A stretch of 38,532 nt of DNA from assembly GCA_018061265.1 (NCBI GenBank), contig JAGOUM010000015.1, positions 1-38,532 on the forward strand, given 5' to 3'. Numbering within the stretch: position 1 is the first letter of the stretch; each line of letters begins with the position of its first letter. The translations under genes and the position numbers were made by a program. The stretch is from Rhodoferax sp. GTDB taxonomy: Bacteria > Pseudomonadota > Gammaproteobacteria > Burkholderiales > Burkholderiaceae_C. This document shows, piece after piece, positions 5,154 through 12,817 of the stretch. The notes under the pieces are model-generated. The model worked only from the letters and a program-made list of their open reading frames with translations. It was not told the origin of the DNA and did no database searches.

Positions 5154-6959
5154 TCACTTCACCAAAAACACTTCCCCCCGCGCCAGAAACGGCAATCGAC
5201 GACCCTGGGGCAAAAGATAGGCGTGGTCCATTGAGGTGTTGATCTGGTTTTCGCAATAGCCGTCGGTGATGATGAGTAAGGGCCCATGTTTCGGGAAATC
5301 TCCTCGATCGGCCAGTTCCCGCAAGCGATCAAGACCCGGCTGCAGAACGGTACCCCCTCTGCCGCGCAAACTGAAACGGTCGAGCAAATTCTCTGGCTCA
5401 ACCCAGCCGCTGTCGTACGCCTGTGCATCGCAGCAGATCAAGCGCACCGCCATCACATCGCGTGCCATGGCATAGCTTGCAATCGCCCCCAGTGCTTTGC
5501 CCAATAGCTGCGTTGCCATGGAACCCGAGGTGTCCAATACAACCCCAAACACACGGCTTCTACGTTCCTCTTCAGTGGGCTTGACGATGGACGGCCGCGC
5601 AATGTCTGGCGTGGATGCTTGGCGACGTGAGGGCCGCGCATAGCTGCGCCGCAGCTCCGGCGGTGGAAAGCGTTCATCAAACCAATCGGCCAGTTTGACA
5701 TCCCAGGGAATCGGCGGCTGGCTGAGGCTGCGTATCTCTTCTACCAGTCCAGCCGGAAGAAGGCCGCGCGCGGTGCAGTTTGAATACCGGTCCAACCCTT
5801 GCGCCAATGCACGGCGGCAGTAGCTTTCGGCATCGGTGAACAATTGCCCGTCGTCGTCGCCCAGCAGGTCTTGTGCGCCGACACCGCGCAAGGTGGCAAG
5901 TTTGCGGGCACGGCGGATATCCTGCGCCAAAGCGTCGTACACCTCTTCCGACGAGCGTCCGGTGAACTGCGCATCGTGCAGCAAGCCCATGTTGGGGGCG
6001 GAACCGACCGCCATCTCGATCAACCAGCCATTGATCACGAAGTCACAAGCAATATTCCACAGAAGCGGGTCGCGGCCCCGTCGACGCGATGAATGATTGA
6101 GGCCCGCATGCAGCAGTTCGTGCGCAAAGACAAACAGACATTCGTCCTCGGATAAGCCAGCGCTTGGGTTCATCCAGATCCGCCTTGCGCCGACGTCGAT
6201 GGCGGCCACCCGTATGTCGTACTGCTGGCACAGGCGCACATCTTCTTCGATGTCGAAACTGGCTGCCAATGCGCCGAGCAAAGGGAAGTGGTCGATCAAA
6301 CGCCGCTTGGCTCGCAATGCCCTGGTCAACGGTTTCAGTGCGCCGCTGGTGCCAGACGTTCCCGATGCAAGTTGTAGCGCCTGACCCACGCCTCGGGCGA
6401 TGCCGTCGGCCAGCAGATCACGCCATTGGGGTTGGCGACTCAATGACCGCACTGGTTCATCAAAATTGCAGAAGAAGGCCCTATCGCCTGTCAGGGTCTT
6501 CAGCCAATCCATCCATTGTGGTTCACAGCCATCCACACAAAATTTGCGCAACAAGGCTTCCGCGCCGCCCAACGGCAAATCTGGCATGTCGCATTGCAAG
6601 TCCTGCGGAAGTTGCCCCAGTTTGAGTTCATCGCAAAATCTGTTTGCAATCAGGCAACTGGCAGCTTCCCACAACTCGTGTGGCTCCTGTCTACGAACCA
6701 GGCCAAATCCCAGGCTAATGAGGGCCATCGCCATGACTCGGGTCCAAGCTGAGGCGTCGGCGCGGCGCTGACCGTGAAGCCAAATCGTTCCGACGGGCGA
6801 GACCGCCAGCCAGCCTTTTTGGGATACAAACCGCTGGTTCGCATCGACCACGAAGGACACTGACTCCATCAAGGGTGCGAGTACCGGATGCGCTTTGAGA
6901 CACTGCACGGCAGCCGTGCGCGCCTCGGCAGCGACGCCAGATTGAGGATGTCTACTCAC
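5154..6959 (-). CDS. Putative metallopeptidase / VWA-domain protein
   Basis: This 601-residue protein combines a zinc-metallopeptidase-like domain with an intact HELLH (residues 280-284) and a C-terminal von Willebrand A domain with the metal-ion site DTSGS (476-480) and ITDG. It matches the DUF2201-type VWA family, normally encoded next to a MoxR-like AAA ATPase. Such AAA/VWA pairs act as chaperone-like remodelling machines; whether the peptidase site is active is unknown. GTG at 6959 overlaps the TGA of the upstream ATPase (GTGA), showing translational coupling. Residues 1-240 are not recognised. Location near rtcB and the tRNA array suggests a role with RNA or ribonucleoprotein targets (inference). 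Confidence 0.85.
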   Translation of the reverse strand: MSRHPQSGVAAEARTAAVQCLKAHPVLAPLMESVSFVVDANQRFVSQKGWLAVSPVGTIWLHGQRRADASAWTRVMAMALISLGFGLVRRQEPHELWEAASCLIANRFCDELKLGQLPQDLQCDMPDLPLGGAEALLRKFCVDGCEPQWMDWLKTLTGDRAFFCNFDEPVRSLSRQPQWRDLLADGIARGVGQALQLASGTSGTSGALKPLTRALRAKRRLIDHFPLLGALAASFDIEEDVRLCQQYDIRVAAIDVGARRIWMNPSAGLSEDECLFVFAHELLHAGLNHSSRRRGRDPLLWNIACDFVINGWLIEMAVGSAPNMGLLHDAQFTGRSSEEVYDALAQDIRRARKLATLRGVGAQDLLGDDDGQLFTDAESYCRRALAQGLDRYSNCTARGLLPAGLVEEIRSLSQPPIPWDVKLADWFDERFPPPELRRSYARPSRRQASTPDIARPSIVKPTEEERRSRVFGVVLDTSGSMATQLLGKALGAIASYAMARDVMAVRLICCDAQAYDSGWVEPENLLDRFSLRGRGGTVLQPGLDRLRELADRGDFPKHGPLLIITDGYCENQINTSMDHAYLLPQGRRLPFLARGEVFLVK

Positions 6960-8029
6960 GCGCTCACCCGGCTGACGCGTCCGGCCAGACGCGGAAGATC
7001 GCGTGCCACCTCGACCAGAAACCAGGCTGGCAAGCGTTGACCCGCCTCGTCTTCGCTCATGACGGACTGGGCAATCTCTACGCTGATGCGGGCCAGATCA
7101 CGCAGCATATCCTTGGCGCGAATTCCGAGCGCCGTGTGCACTGCGCGTACCGACGCCTCATCGGCTGGCAGTTCCTTGCGCAGGTGTGCACGGAAGGACT
7201 GCGCCAGAAAATACAGAACATCACGATCCTCAGGTCCCGTCGGCCAATAGGCATCGCCTTTGATGATGGCATGCAGGGTGTGCTTCTGATGGATTTGCTT
7301 GAGATAGGCCTTGAAGTGGGCGGCGTGAGGTGGCGACAGCAGACCAAATGCGAGCGCTTCGATCATTTCATCGCTGATATCGCTGCCGAAAGACTGCAAG
7401 GACTCAGACAACATGTGCCAACTGCGCGGTGTTGAAAATGTTTCTTCATGCTTGGGCGGTTCACTCCACAGATGGTCGGGACGCAGTTGAATGTATTCAA
7501 TCACCCAGGGGTGGATGCTGCCTTCGTTGATCGCCCAGTCCAGCCACTGCCGGTGATCGGTGCGCAGATGGATGTGCACCAAACGGTTGATGAGGGCTGA
7601 GGGCATGGGTTTGACAATGGCGGCATCTTTGGCCCGGTTGCCGGCACCGATCACAATGGTTCCCGGTGGCAATTGATATTCGCCCACCCGTTGTTCCAGG
7701 ATCAGGGAGTAAAACGCCTTTTGTATTTCATGTGACGAGGCATTGAGCTCGTCCAAAAAAAGCACGAACGGCTGTTTGCGAACAATATTGGCCGGAGGAT
7801 AGAAGCGGGAGCACTCGCCGTCTATTTTTGGAATGCCCAGCAAATCTTCCGGGGCCAGTTGACTTCCGAGCAGGGAGACACATTCCATGCCCACGGCGTC
7901 GGCAAAACGTCGCACCAGCGCGCTTTTGCCGATACCTGGCGGACCCCACATGAAGACGGGACGAACGACGGCGACATTGAGCAGGAAATCAATGGCCTGG
8001 GTTTGGTTGAGTTGAATCGCGGATTGCAT
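6956..8029 (-). CDS. MoxR-family AAA+ ATPase
   Basis: This 357-residue ATPase has Walker A GPPGIGKS (29-36), Walker B VLFLDE (89-94), sensor-type GAGNRAKD and an arginine-rich sensor region (ALINRLVHIHL). These place it in the MoxR class of AAA+ proteins, which partner VWA-domain proteins and drive assembly or remodelling of complexes. It overlaps the metallopeptidase/VWA gene by 4 bases and follows the 58-residue protein and rtcB in the same direction, giving the order rtcB, small ORF, AAA, VWA. No strong Shine-Dalgarno is visible at ATG 8029. Confidence 0.88.
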   Translation of the reverse strand: MQSAIQLNQTQAIDFLLNVAVVRPVFMWGPPGIGKSALVRRFADAVGMECVSLLGSQLAPEDLLGIPKIDGECSRFYPPANIVRKQPFVLFLDELNASSHEIQKAFYSLILEQRVGEYQLPPGTIVIGAGNRAKDAAIVKPMPSALINRLVHIHLRTDHRQWLDWAINEGSIHPWVIEYIQLRPDHLWSEPPKHEETFSTPRSWHMLSESLQSFGSDISDEMIEALAFGLLSPPHAAHFKAYLKQIHQKHTLHAIIKGDAYWPTGPEDRDVLYFLAQSFRAHLRKELPADEASVRAVHTALGIRAKDMLRDLARISVEIAQSVMSEDEAGQRLPAWFLVEVARDLPRLAGRVSRVSA

Positions 8030-8080
8030 GATTATTCTTATTTCTGTTTGTTTTTTGAAAGAGCGTTTCTCCGTCAGGGC

Positions 8081-8257
8081 TTACTCATCCTGAGCACCCC
8101 TGGTGGTGCGTCCTGAAACCAGGTTGCGCAACACCTGCTTTTCTTTTCGACGTACTTGGCGCGCTGACTTTTCATCCTTGTGCGCGCCCGCGTGACGAGT
8201 TCTGGCCGCCAAAAAAAGCGGGTTGCGTGGCTTGGGTGGTTTGATCGTGATCTTCAT
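8081..8257 (-). CDS. Small RNP-motif protein (58 aa) between rtcB and AAA gene
   Basis: The ORF starts at ATG 8257, three bases after the rtcB stop, with GAAGGGAT as a possible ribosome site. It encodes 58 residues, strongly basic, with the core KPRNPLFLAARTRHAGAH, then a KSARQVRRKEKQ block. The pattern RNP, A, AG-x-H, K, R-RR-x-EK is shared with the 52-residue product at 1360-1518. The tight junction implies co-translation with rtcB. It was missed by simple length-based ORF calling. I do not know a function. The small size, charge and placement suggest an RNA- or RtcB-binding accessory protein (inference). Confidence 0.72.
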   Translation of the reverse strand: MKITIKPPKPRNPLFLAARTRHAGAHKDEKSARQVRRKEKQVLRNLVSGRTTRGAQDE

Positions 8258-8260
8258 GGC

Positions 8261-9469
8261 CTATCCCTTCACGCAAATGACTTGGCGCAGCGTATGCACG
8301 ACCTCGACCAGATCGGCCTGGTGTGCCATGACTTCATCAATGTCTTTGTAGGCGGCGGGAATTTCATCGATGACGCCGCCATCTTTTCGGCACTCAATGC
8401 CACTGGTCTGCTGTGCCAGATCGAAGCGGTCAAAGCGTCGTTTGGCCTCGCTTCGGCTCATGCGCCGGCCCGCACCGTGTGAGCAGGAGCAGAACGATTC
8501 TGGATTTCCCTTGCCGCGCACGATGTAGCTTTTGGCACCCATGCTGCCGGGAATGATGCCAAGTTCACCCTCACGCGCCGAGATGGCACCCTTGCGAGTG
8601 ACGTAGAGCAGCTCATTGCCATGGGTTTCACGTGCCACATAGTTGTGATGGCAATTGATCGCCTCGCCATCGAGTTTAAAGGGGGGCAGGTGCTGCGCCA
8701 GTACTTCGAGCGTGCGGCGCATCATTTCACGCCGATTGATCAGCGCGTAGTCCTGCGCCCATTCCACGGCTTCAACGTAGTCGTCGAACCACTGTGATCC
8801 TTCGCTGAAGTAGGACAAGTCCTTGTCTGGCAAATTCATGTGGTGGCGCGCCATATCCTTTTTTGCCGCCGAAATGAAGTAGCGCCCGATCACGTTGCCT
8901 ACGCCGCGTGAGCCAGAGTGCAGCATGACCCAAACGCGCTGATCTTCATCGAGACAAATCTCCAGAAAATGGTTGCCGCCACCCAGCGTGCCGATCTGGC
9001 AGATCCAGGTTTGCGCAAATTTGCGTTGCATTTTCATGATGCCTTGGTGCTTCGCAACAATCCGGTCCAGACGGTCATTGAGCGGGCGCCCCACACGGCC
9101 ATGAGCCGAGCCACGCACCTTGTCCCATTCGTGCTGTTCAAAGCCAACGGGAATCGAGGCTTCGATGGCGCTTCGCAAGCGGGCCAGGTTATCGGGCAAT
9201 TGGCTCGTCGTGAGCGTGGTGCGAACCGCGTTCATGCCGCAACCAATGTCGACGCCAACGGCAGCCGGAATGATGGCTGATCGTGTGGGAATCACACTGC
9301 CGACCGTGGCACCGATGCCAGCATGAACGTCCGGCATCGCAGCCACATGGGGATGGACGATGGACAAGTTGGCGATATGCAGGAGCTGTGCAATCGCTTC
9401 GTGCTCAATATCGTCGGTAAAAATGTGCACGGGAACCAGTCCCTTGTGCAAGGTTTGCTTGATGGGCAT
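8261..9469 (-). CDS. rtcB: RtcB-type RNA ligase
   Basis: RtcB joins RNA 2',3'-cyclic phosphate (or 3'-phosphate) ends to 5'-OH ends using GTP and Mn2+, repairing tRNAs cut by toxins. Residues follow the family: GVDIGCGMN with metal-binding C77, GTLGGGNHFLE (160-170), HSGSRGVG (184-191), and the SHGAGR segment with the guanylated histidine H331. At 402 residues from ATG 9469 it is the usual length. An ATG at 9565 gives a longer frame running into the upstream terminator and is unlikely. The next genes (small ORF, AAA, VWA) are tightly packed. RtcA cyclase, RtcR regulator and Ro/TROVE partners common in other bacteria are absent here. A structured leader precedes it. Confidence 0.95.
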   Translation of the reverse strand: MPIKQTLHKGLVPVHIFTDDIEHEAIAQLLHIANLSIVHPHVAAMPDVHAGIGATVGSVIPTRSAIIPAAVGVDIGCGMNAVRTTLTTSQLPDNLARLRSAIEASIPVGFEQHEWDKVRGSAHGRVGRPLNDRLDRIVAKHQGIMKMQRKFAQTWICQIGTLGGGNHFLEICLDEDQRVWVMLHSGSRGVGNVIGRYFISAAKKDMARHHMNLPDKDLSYFSEGSQWFDDYVEAVEWAQDYALINRREMMRRTLEVLAQHLPPFKLDGEAINCHHNYVARETHGNELLYVTRKGAISAREGELGIIPGSMGAKSYIVRGKGNPESFCSCSHGAGRRMSRSEAKRRFDRFDLAQQTSGIECRKDGGVIDEIPAAYKDIDEVMAHQADLVEVVHTLRQVICVKG

Positions 9470-9535
9470 AACAATTTCTCTTCGGTTATTTGTTATGCCG
9501 GGGTGTTTGCGCAGGCCGATCCATGTCTGGCCCGC

Positions 9536-9572
9536 AAAAGCAAAAACCCCGGCGAGTTTCCTCACCGGGGTT
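9536..9572 (-). terminator. Terminator between leader RNA and rtcB
   Basis: Minus-strand stem CCCCGG/CCGGGG (9547-9552 with 9565-9570) followed by a T-rich run. It lies about 67 bases upstream of the rtcB start, so it either ends a separate small RNA or acts as an attenuator for rtcB. Confidence 0.8.
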
Positions 9573-9722
9573 CAATATGTGGAACGACCGGCTCGGGTCG
9601 GCAACAGGTGCCGCGACCCCGAGCAGTCATGCGCGGGGCTATGTAGTTGTCAAATTACAGATAGCCGTACGTGGCATGGTCGTTCCTTTCTGTGGCAAAA
9701 ATAGGTTGATCGAAATTGGTGA
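9540..9722 (-). ncRNA. Structured RNA upstream of rtcB (small RNA or attenuator)
   Basis: From a predicted start near 9722 to the terminator, the RNA folds into a closed multi-branch form. P1 is a perfect 9-bp stem (9581-9589 with 9678-9686). Next to it is a 4-bp helix (9629-9632 with 9674-9677). P3 is a long bulged hairpin (9591-9624) with a seven-pair outer stem. P2 is GGCTAT/ATAGCC (9637-9642 with 9661-9666) carrying a further hairpin. All strands fit without overlap. It matches no RNA family I recognise; YrlA-type Y RNA, GOLLD and ROOL do not fit its size or shape. It may be an independent RNA or a leader controlling rtcB. Confidence 0.62.
9639..9677 (-). CDS. Possible 12-residue leader peptide
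   Basis: ATG at 9677 follows AAAGGAA at ideal distance and encodes MPRTAICNLTTT then TAG. The ribosome site lies inside the P1 stem, so folding of the RNA would hide it. Three Thr codons precede the stop and a terminator follows before rtcB, as in attenuation leaders. It may also be chance, as short ORFs with good ribosome sites occur. Confidence 0.35.
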   Translation of the reverse strand: MPRTAICNLTTT

Positions 9723-9728
9723 GGCGTG

Positions 9729-9757
9729 ATTGTGCTTTGGCTCTAAGGTCGTGTCAA
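9729..9757 (-). promoter_or_regulatory. Sigma-70 promoter for rtcB leader RNA
   Basis: On the minus strand a perfect -35 TTGACA (complement of 9752-9757) is followed after exactly 17 bases by CACAAT (complement of 9729-9734), which matches four of six -10 positions. Transcription would start near 9722, upstream of the structured RNA. Confidence 0.6.
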
Positions 9758-10112
9758 AAAAAATGCCAAACCTTGTGCAAATCTTGTTGCATTTTTGCGT
9801 CATCTGATTCGTGATTTATTCATTTGTTCGCGCCGATGATGAATTGATCTCGGCAACTGAATTCTGCTCACCCACTCATGTAGCTGGCGACCGGCTTGGC
9901 ACAACGCTTTCAGCCTCTGCGGCCCAAAGCCGTCAAAATCTCAGACTGAGTCAAAAGATTGACGACTGCAATTCAGCTCTCTCATTGGAGATCAGCTCGA
10001 AGCGCAACAATGAACCAGGATTTGGCATTTGGGCGTGGTTAAAAGAAAGCGGATTTCGGGACACATTGGCGCGACCATCCCTCACCAAATTGTTCAGTGT
10101 TGATGACACGCC
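9758..10112. other. Intergenic, no convincing gene
   Basis: About 350 bases between the rtcB promoter and the CoaD-HD stop. A plus-strand frame (9811-10116) is open, but it lacks a ribosome site and resembles no protein I know, so I do not call it. Confidence 0.5.
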
Positions 10113-11246
10113 CTAATCGTTCAACTCATTCTGAAGATTCTGTAGCGCCTTTTCCTCGTAAAGCTCCTTGAAGTACGGATTTTGAAACAGGTTTCCTGAT
10201 TGTGCGGCGGCAATGAAGTGTTGCAGCACGTGACGGCGTGCGCACCGGTACACGGACTCTTCCACCCACGAGTATTCCTGTCTGACCGAAGCGCGATAGC
10301 TGTTGTAGATGGCCTCGGATTGACCGAGGATGGCCAGATCGGCGCCAAGCATCACGTCGGCCAGGGGAGGCATCTCAGAGCGGGGCAACGCGTGTTCGGT
10401 GCAGCGAATCAGGTTGGCAACATGCTCTCGGTTGGAGACCGTTTGACCCGAAGAGAGCCACAGTTGGGCGCTGGCCTCTTCGTTTGATGTAGCGGCTTTG
10501 GGCGCGTTATAAATAGCATCGTGAAACCAGAACGCGGCCTTCAGTGCGCGAATGGATTCGGCATCGGCATCCGTATTGGACGCCCAAACGGCGAGTTCAC
10601 TAAGACCATGTACCAAGTGATCTAGATTGTGGTACGCGCGCTGCGGTGCGGCATAGCATTGCTTGTTTGTAAGGGCGGTGAACCAATTGTCGGCATGTGC
10701 AACGCCGGCGCCATCAAGTGAACCGTAGGACCAGAGTTCCTCCCATTCTTTGCGCAGCCAGACCAGTACCCATGCGTTATAGGCCGCTTTGGGAACAAAC
10801 TTTTGCATGCTCCAGTGCCAGCCGACCGGACCTTGTAACCCGCGTACAAACGTCGAACTGACCGAGCCCAGGTCTCGCGGTGGCATGACGAACAGGGTTT
10901 TTGCACCTTCGACTACATCCACATTGGCTTGTTGGAGCAGGTTTTCGTAGTCAAAGTCGGACGTGTTTCGAATGCCACGAATCATGTAGTCGATACCGTG
11001 GCGTTTGGCTGCACGGGCCGTGTAGTCGCCGCGCACCAGCACCACGCTGACATTGCTCCAGCCGCGCTCGGCCAATGCTTCTTCAACAATGATCTTGCGT
11101 TGACTTGCGGAAAACATTGGCTTCTTGAACGGATTTTCGGAGATGAAGACCATCACTTCATCTGCAAGCGCACGTGCTTCACCAATAACCCAGAGGTGAC
11201 CGTTGGTGATGGGATCAAGTGTCCCGGAGAAGGCAATTTTTTTCAT
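10113..11246 (-). CDS. CoaD-like pantetheine-phosphate adenylyltransferase fused to HD-type hydrolase domain
   Basis: Residues 1-160 match CoaD, which adenylates 4'-phosphopantetheine to dephospho-CoA. Visible motifs are FSGTLDPITNGH (nucleotidyl transferase TxGH at 14-17), IRGIRNTSDFDYE and SSTFVR (130-135). Residues 195-377 look like the COG4339-type HD phosphohydrolases, with YHNLDH (205-210) and FHDAIYN (241-247). CoaD is normally about 160 residues, so this is a fusion. It lies one base after coaE, making a two-step dephospho-CoA/CoA module. The HD part may remove or recycle a nucleotide or phosphate product. That role is inferred; no HD substrate is known here. Confidence 0.85.
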   Translation of the reverse strand: MKKIAFSGTLDPITNGHLWVIGEARALADEVMVFISENPFKKPMFSASQRKIIVEEALAERGWSNVSVVLVRGDYTARAAKRHGIDYMIRGIRNTSDFDYENLLQQANVDVVEGAKTLFVMPPRDLGSVSSTFVRGLQGPVGWHWSMQKFVPKAAYNAWVLVWLRKEWEELWSYGSLDGAGVAHADNWFTALTNKQCYAAPQRAYHNLDHLVHGLSELAVWASNTDADAESIRALKAAFWFHDAIYNAPKAATSNEEASAQLWLSSGQTVSNREHVANLIRCTEHALPRSEMPPLADVMLGADLAILGQSEAIYNSYRASVRQEYSWVEESVYRCARRHVLQHFIAAAQSGNLFQNPYFKELYEEKALQNLQNELND

Positions 11247-11247
11247 G

Positions 11248-11862
11248 TTAGTTCCAAATGGTTTGATAGTGCCGGTGGAGTTTTTCCACCTGTTCTCTCA
11301 ATGCTTCCATGGAGTCGTCATTGCGGATGATGCTTGTGTCTTCCACGGGTGTACGTTGTAAGTTCGCTTGCACGCGAAGCAGGTTAAGCATGTCGCCTTC
11401 GGACCATTTCGGATTTCGATGTCGAATTCTTTGAAGTCGAATTGGCGTTTGGGCCTCCACCACGAGCATTTGGTCCACAGCTATTTGTTCCCACAGGAGC
11501 AGTGCAGACTCCCAAATGACATAAGTGGCGTTTTGTTGTTCGGTCCAACGGTGCATGACTGCCAGAACGTGGGGTTTCAGGATGTCAATAAGGGTGCGAT
11601 TGGCGGCAGCATTACGCGAAAACAGTCCTTGCAGGCTTCCTCGCTGTAAAGCACCGTCATCGGTCATCCATTCAGGAAAGGCCCGAGCAACCTCTTGGGT
11701 GGCGGGATGCCCTGGGTCCTGATGAATGCTTCTGGCAACAATGTCTGTGTCAAGACAGGGAACACCCAACGCTTCGAAAGCCTGTCGCACGGCAGATTTA
11801 CCTGCCCCAATGCCTCCTGTAAGGCCGACGACGGCGGGCAAGTTGGCAACGTTTGGTTTCAT
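11248..11862 (-). CDS. coaE: Dephospho-CoA kinase
   Basis: CoaE phosphorylates dephospho-CoA on the ribose 3'-OH, the last step of CoA synthesis. The P-loop GLTGGIGAGKS (13-23), LDTDIVAR with the substrate aspartates, and VIWESALLLWE fit the family. The length from ATG 11862 is 204 residues, as usual. A longer frame from 11919 would begin inside the divergent promoter and is less likely. The gene precedes coaD-HD with one base between them. A perfect inverted repeat just upstream (11871-11896), shared in core with a site before the divergent tetR gene, suggests TetR control. Confidence 0.9.
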   Translation of the reverse strand: MKPNVANLPAVVGLTGGIGAGKSAVRQAFEALGVPCLDTDIVARSIHQDPGHPATQEVARAFPEWMTDDGALQRGSLQGLFSRNAAANRTLIDILKPHVLAVMHRWTEQQNATYVIWESALLLWEQIAVDQMLVVEAQTPIRLQRIRHRNPKWSEGDMLNLLRVQANLQRTPVEDTSIIRNDDSMEALREQVEKLHRHYQTIWN

Positions 11863-11870
11863 AGAAGTGT

Positions 11871-11896
11871 CAATATTGGTTGATTGACCAATATTG
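11871..11896. promoter_or_regulatory. TetR operator 1 (coaE side)
   Basis: Perfect 10-bp arms CAATATTGGT and ACCAATATTG around a 6-base centre. The core TTGGTT-N4-GACCAA matches operator 2. It begins 8 bases upstream of the coaE start, so a bound protein would block coaE. Confidence 0.75.
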
Positions 11897-11927
11897 ACAC
11901 AAGTTTGACGCGGTATCAAGTAAAATT

Positions 11928-11942
11928 TGGTTAATCAACCAA
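11928..11942. promoter_or_regulatory. TetR operator 2 (tetR side)
   Basis: Core TTGGTT-AATC-AACCAA (from 11927), nearly the same as operator 1. It lies about 14 bases before the tetR ATG and near a possible promoter (TTGACG at 11905-11910). Two matching palindromes in one divergent intergenic region indicate autoregulation and shared control of coaE. Confidence 0.72.
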
Positions 11943-11955
11943 TATTTATCGAATC

Positions 11956-12561
11956 ATGGCCAACCGCCCAAACACCGAGGAGCGTCGCGCACAGATCGTC
12001 AATGGATTGCTGCTGGCCATCGCCGAGCATGGCTATGCGAAGGCAACCATTCAAATAATCGCTCGAAAAGCCGGCATTGCGCCGGGGTTGGTGCATTACC
12101 ACTTCACCGCCAAGGCGGAAATATTGGTTGAACTGGTGAAAACCTTAGCCGAGATATTCCGCGCACGTTACACCACGCTTGCGGCATCCGCCGTGTCCCC
12201 GGAGGACCACCTTTTTGCCTACGTCAATGCGCGTCTTGCCAAGGGCGTGGGTGAAAACCCTGCTGTGGTTGGAGCTTGGGTCATGATTGGATCAGAGGCA
12301 GTGCGCATGCCTGAGGTCCAAATGATTTACCAACAAGCAATTGGCGCAGAATTGGCGCTGCTCAAGGAATTATTGGCAGCCTACCTTACCTCAATCGGCA
12401 AGCCATTGAACAGCGTAGACCATCTGGCAGCCTCCATCATTTCTTTGATGGAGGGCGCATTTCAAATCGCCGTTGGTGCACCCGATGTGATGCCAACCGG
12501 CTATGCAGCGACAACAACCATTCAATTAATCAAGCGATATGTTGGCGCAGAGCCGAACTAG
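11956..12561 (+). CDS. TetR-family transcriptional regulator
   Basis: This 201-residue protein has the TetR N-terminal DNA-binding domain (about 8-55): an AEHGYAKATIQIIARKAGIA helix-turn-helix followed by PGLVHYHFTAKAEIL. The ligand-binding C-terminal half is not specific enough to name an effector. It is divergent from coaE, with two near-identical palindromes between them, and is followed by an alpha/beta hydrolase facing it. Repression of itself and of coaE-coaD is the likely role. No clear Shine-Dalgarno precedes ATG 11956. A CoA-related or hydrolase-product ligand is possible but unproven. Confidence 0.88.
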   Translation: MANRPNTEERRAQIVNGLLLAIAEHGYAKATIQIIARKAGIAPGLVHYHFTAKAEILVELVKTLAEIFRARYTTLAASAVSPEDHLFAYVNARLAKGVGENPAVVGAWVMIGSEAVRMPEVQMIYQQAIGAELALLKELLAAYLTSIGKPLNSVDHLAASIISLMEGAFQIAVGAPDVMPTGYAATTTIQLIKRYVGAEPN

Positions 12562-12817
12562 AGCCTTTGCAGCACCTGCATGCTGCGTTGCACAGGCGCC
12601 TTTTCCAACGAGGGGGAGGACTTCGCTTATTCGAATGTTCGGCATCTCACAGGACTTCTCAAGCGAGGCCAAGAATCGCGCCTACTGAGCAGCGAAGCTC
12701 ATCGACAAGCTCAGGGTCCATGTACTTGTACCCGACGAACCTATTTGCTCTGCTCACTGCCGCGCGTGATTTGGAAAAAACCATTGCATTTCGCGGGTGA
12801 ACAAGGACGAACGCTGA

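Noticed and set aside
9540-9722. Y-RNA-like (YrlA) identity for the RNA upstream of rtcB
   Set aside because: No tRNA-like module or Ro/TROVE gene is present in the window, so the name is not supported.
9811-10116. 101-codon plus-strand frame between rtcB promoter and coaD-HD
   Set aside because: No ribosome site, no homology I recognise, and it overlaps the coaD-HD stop.
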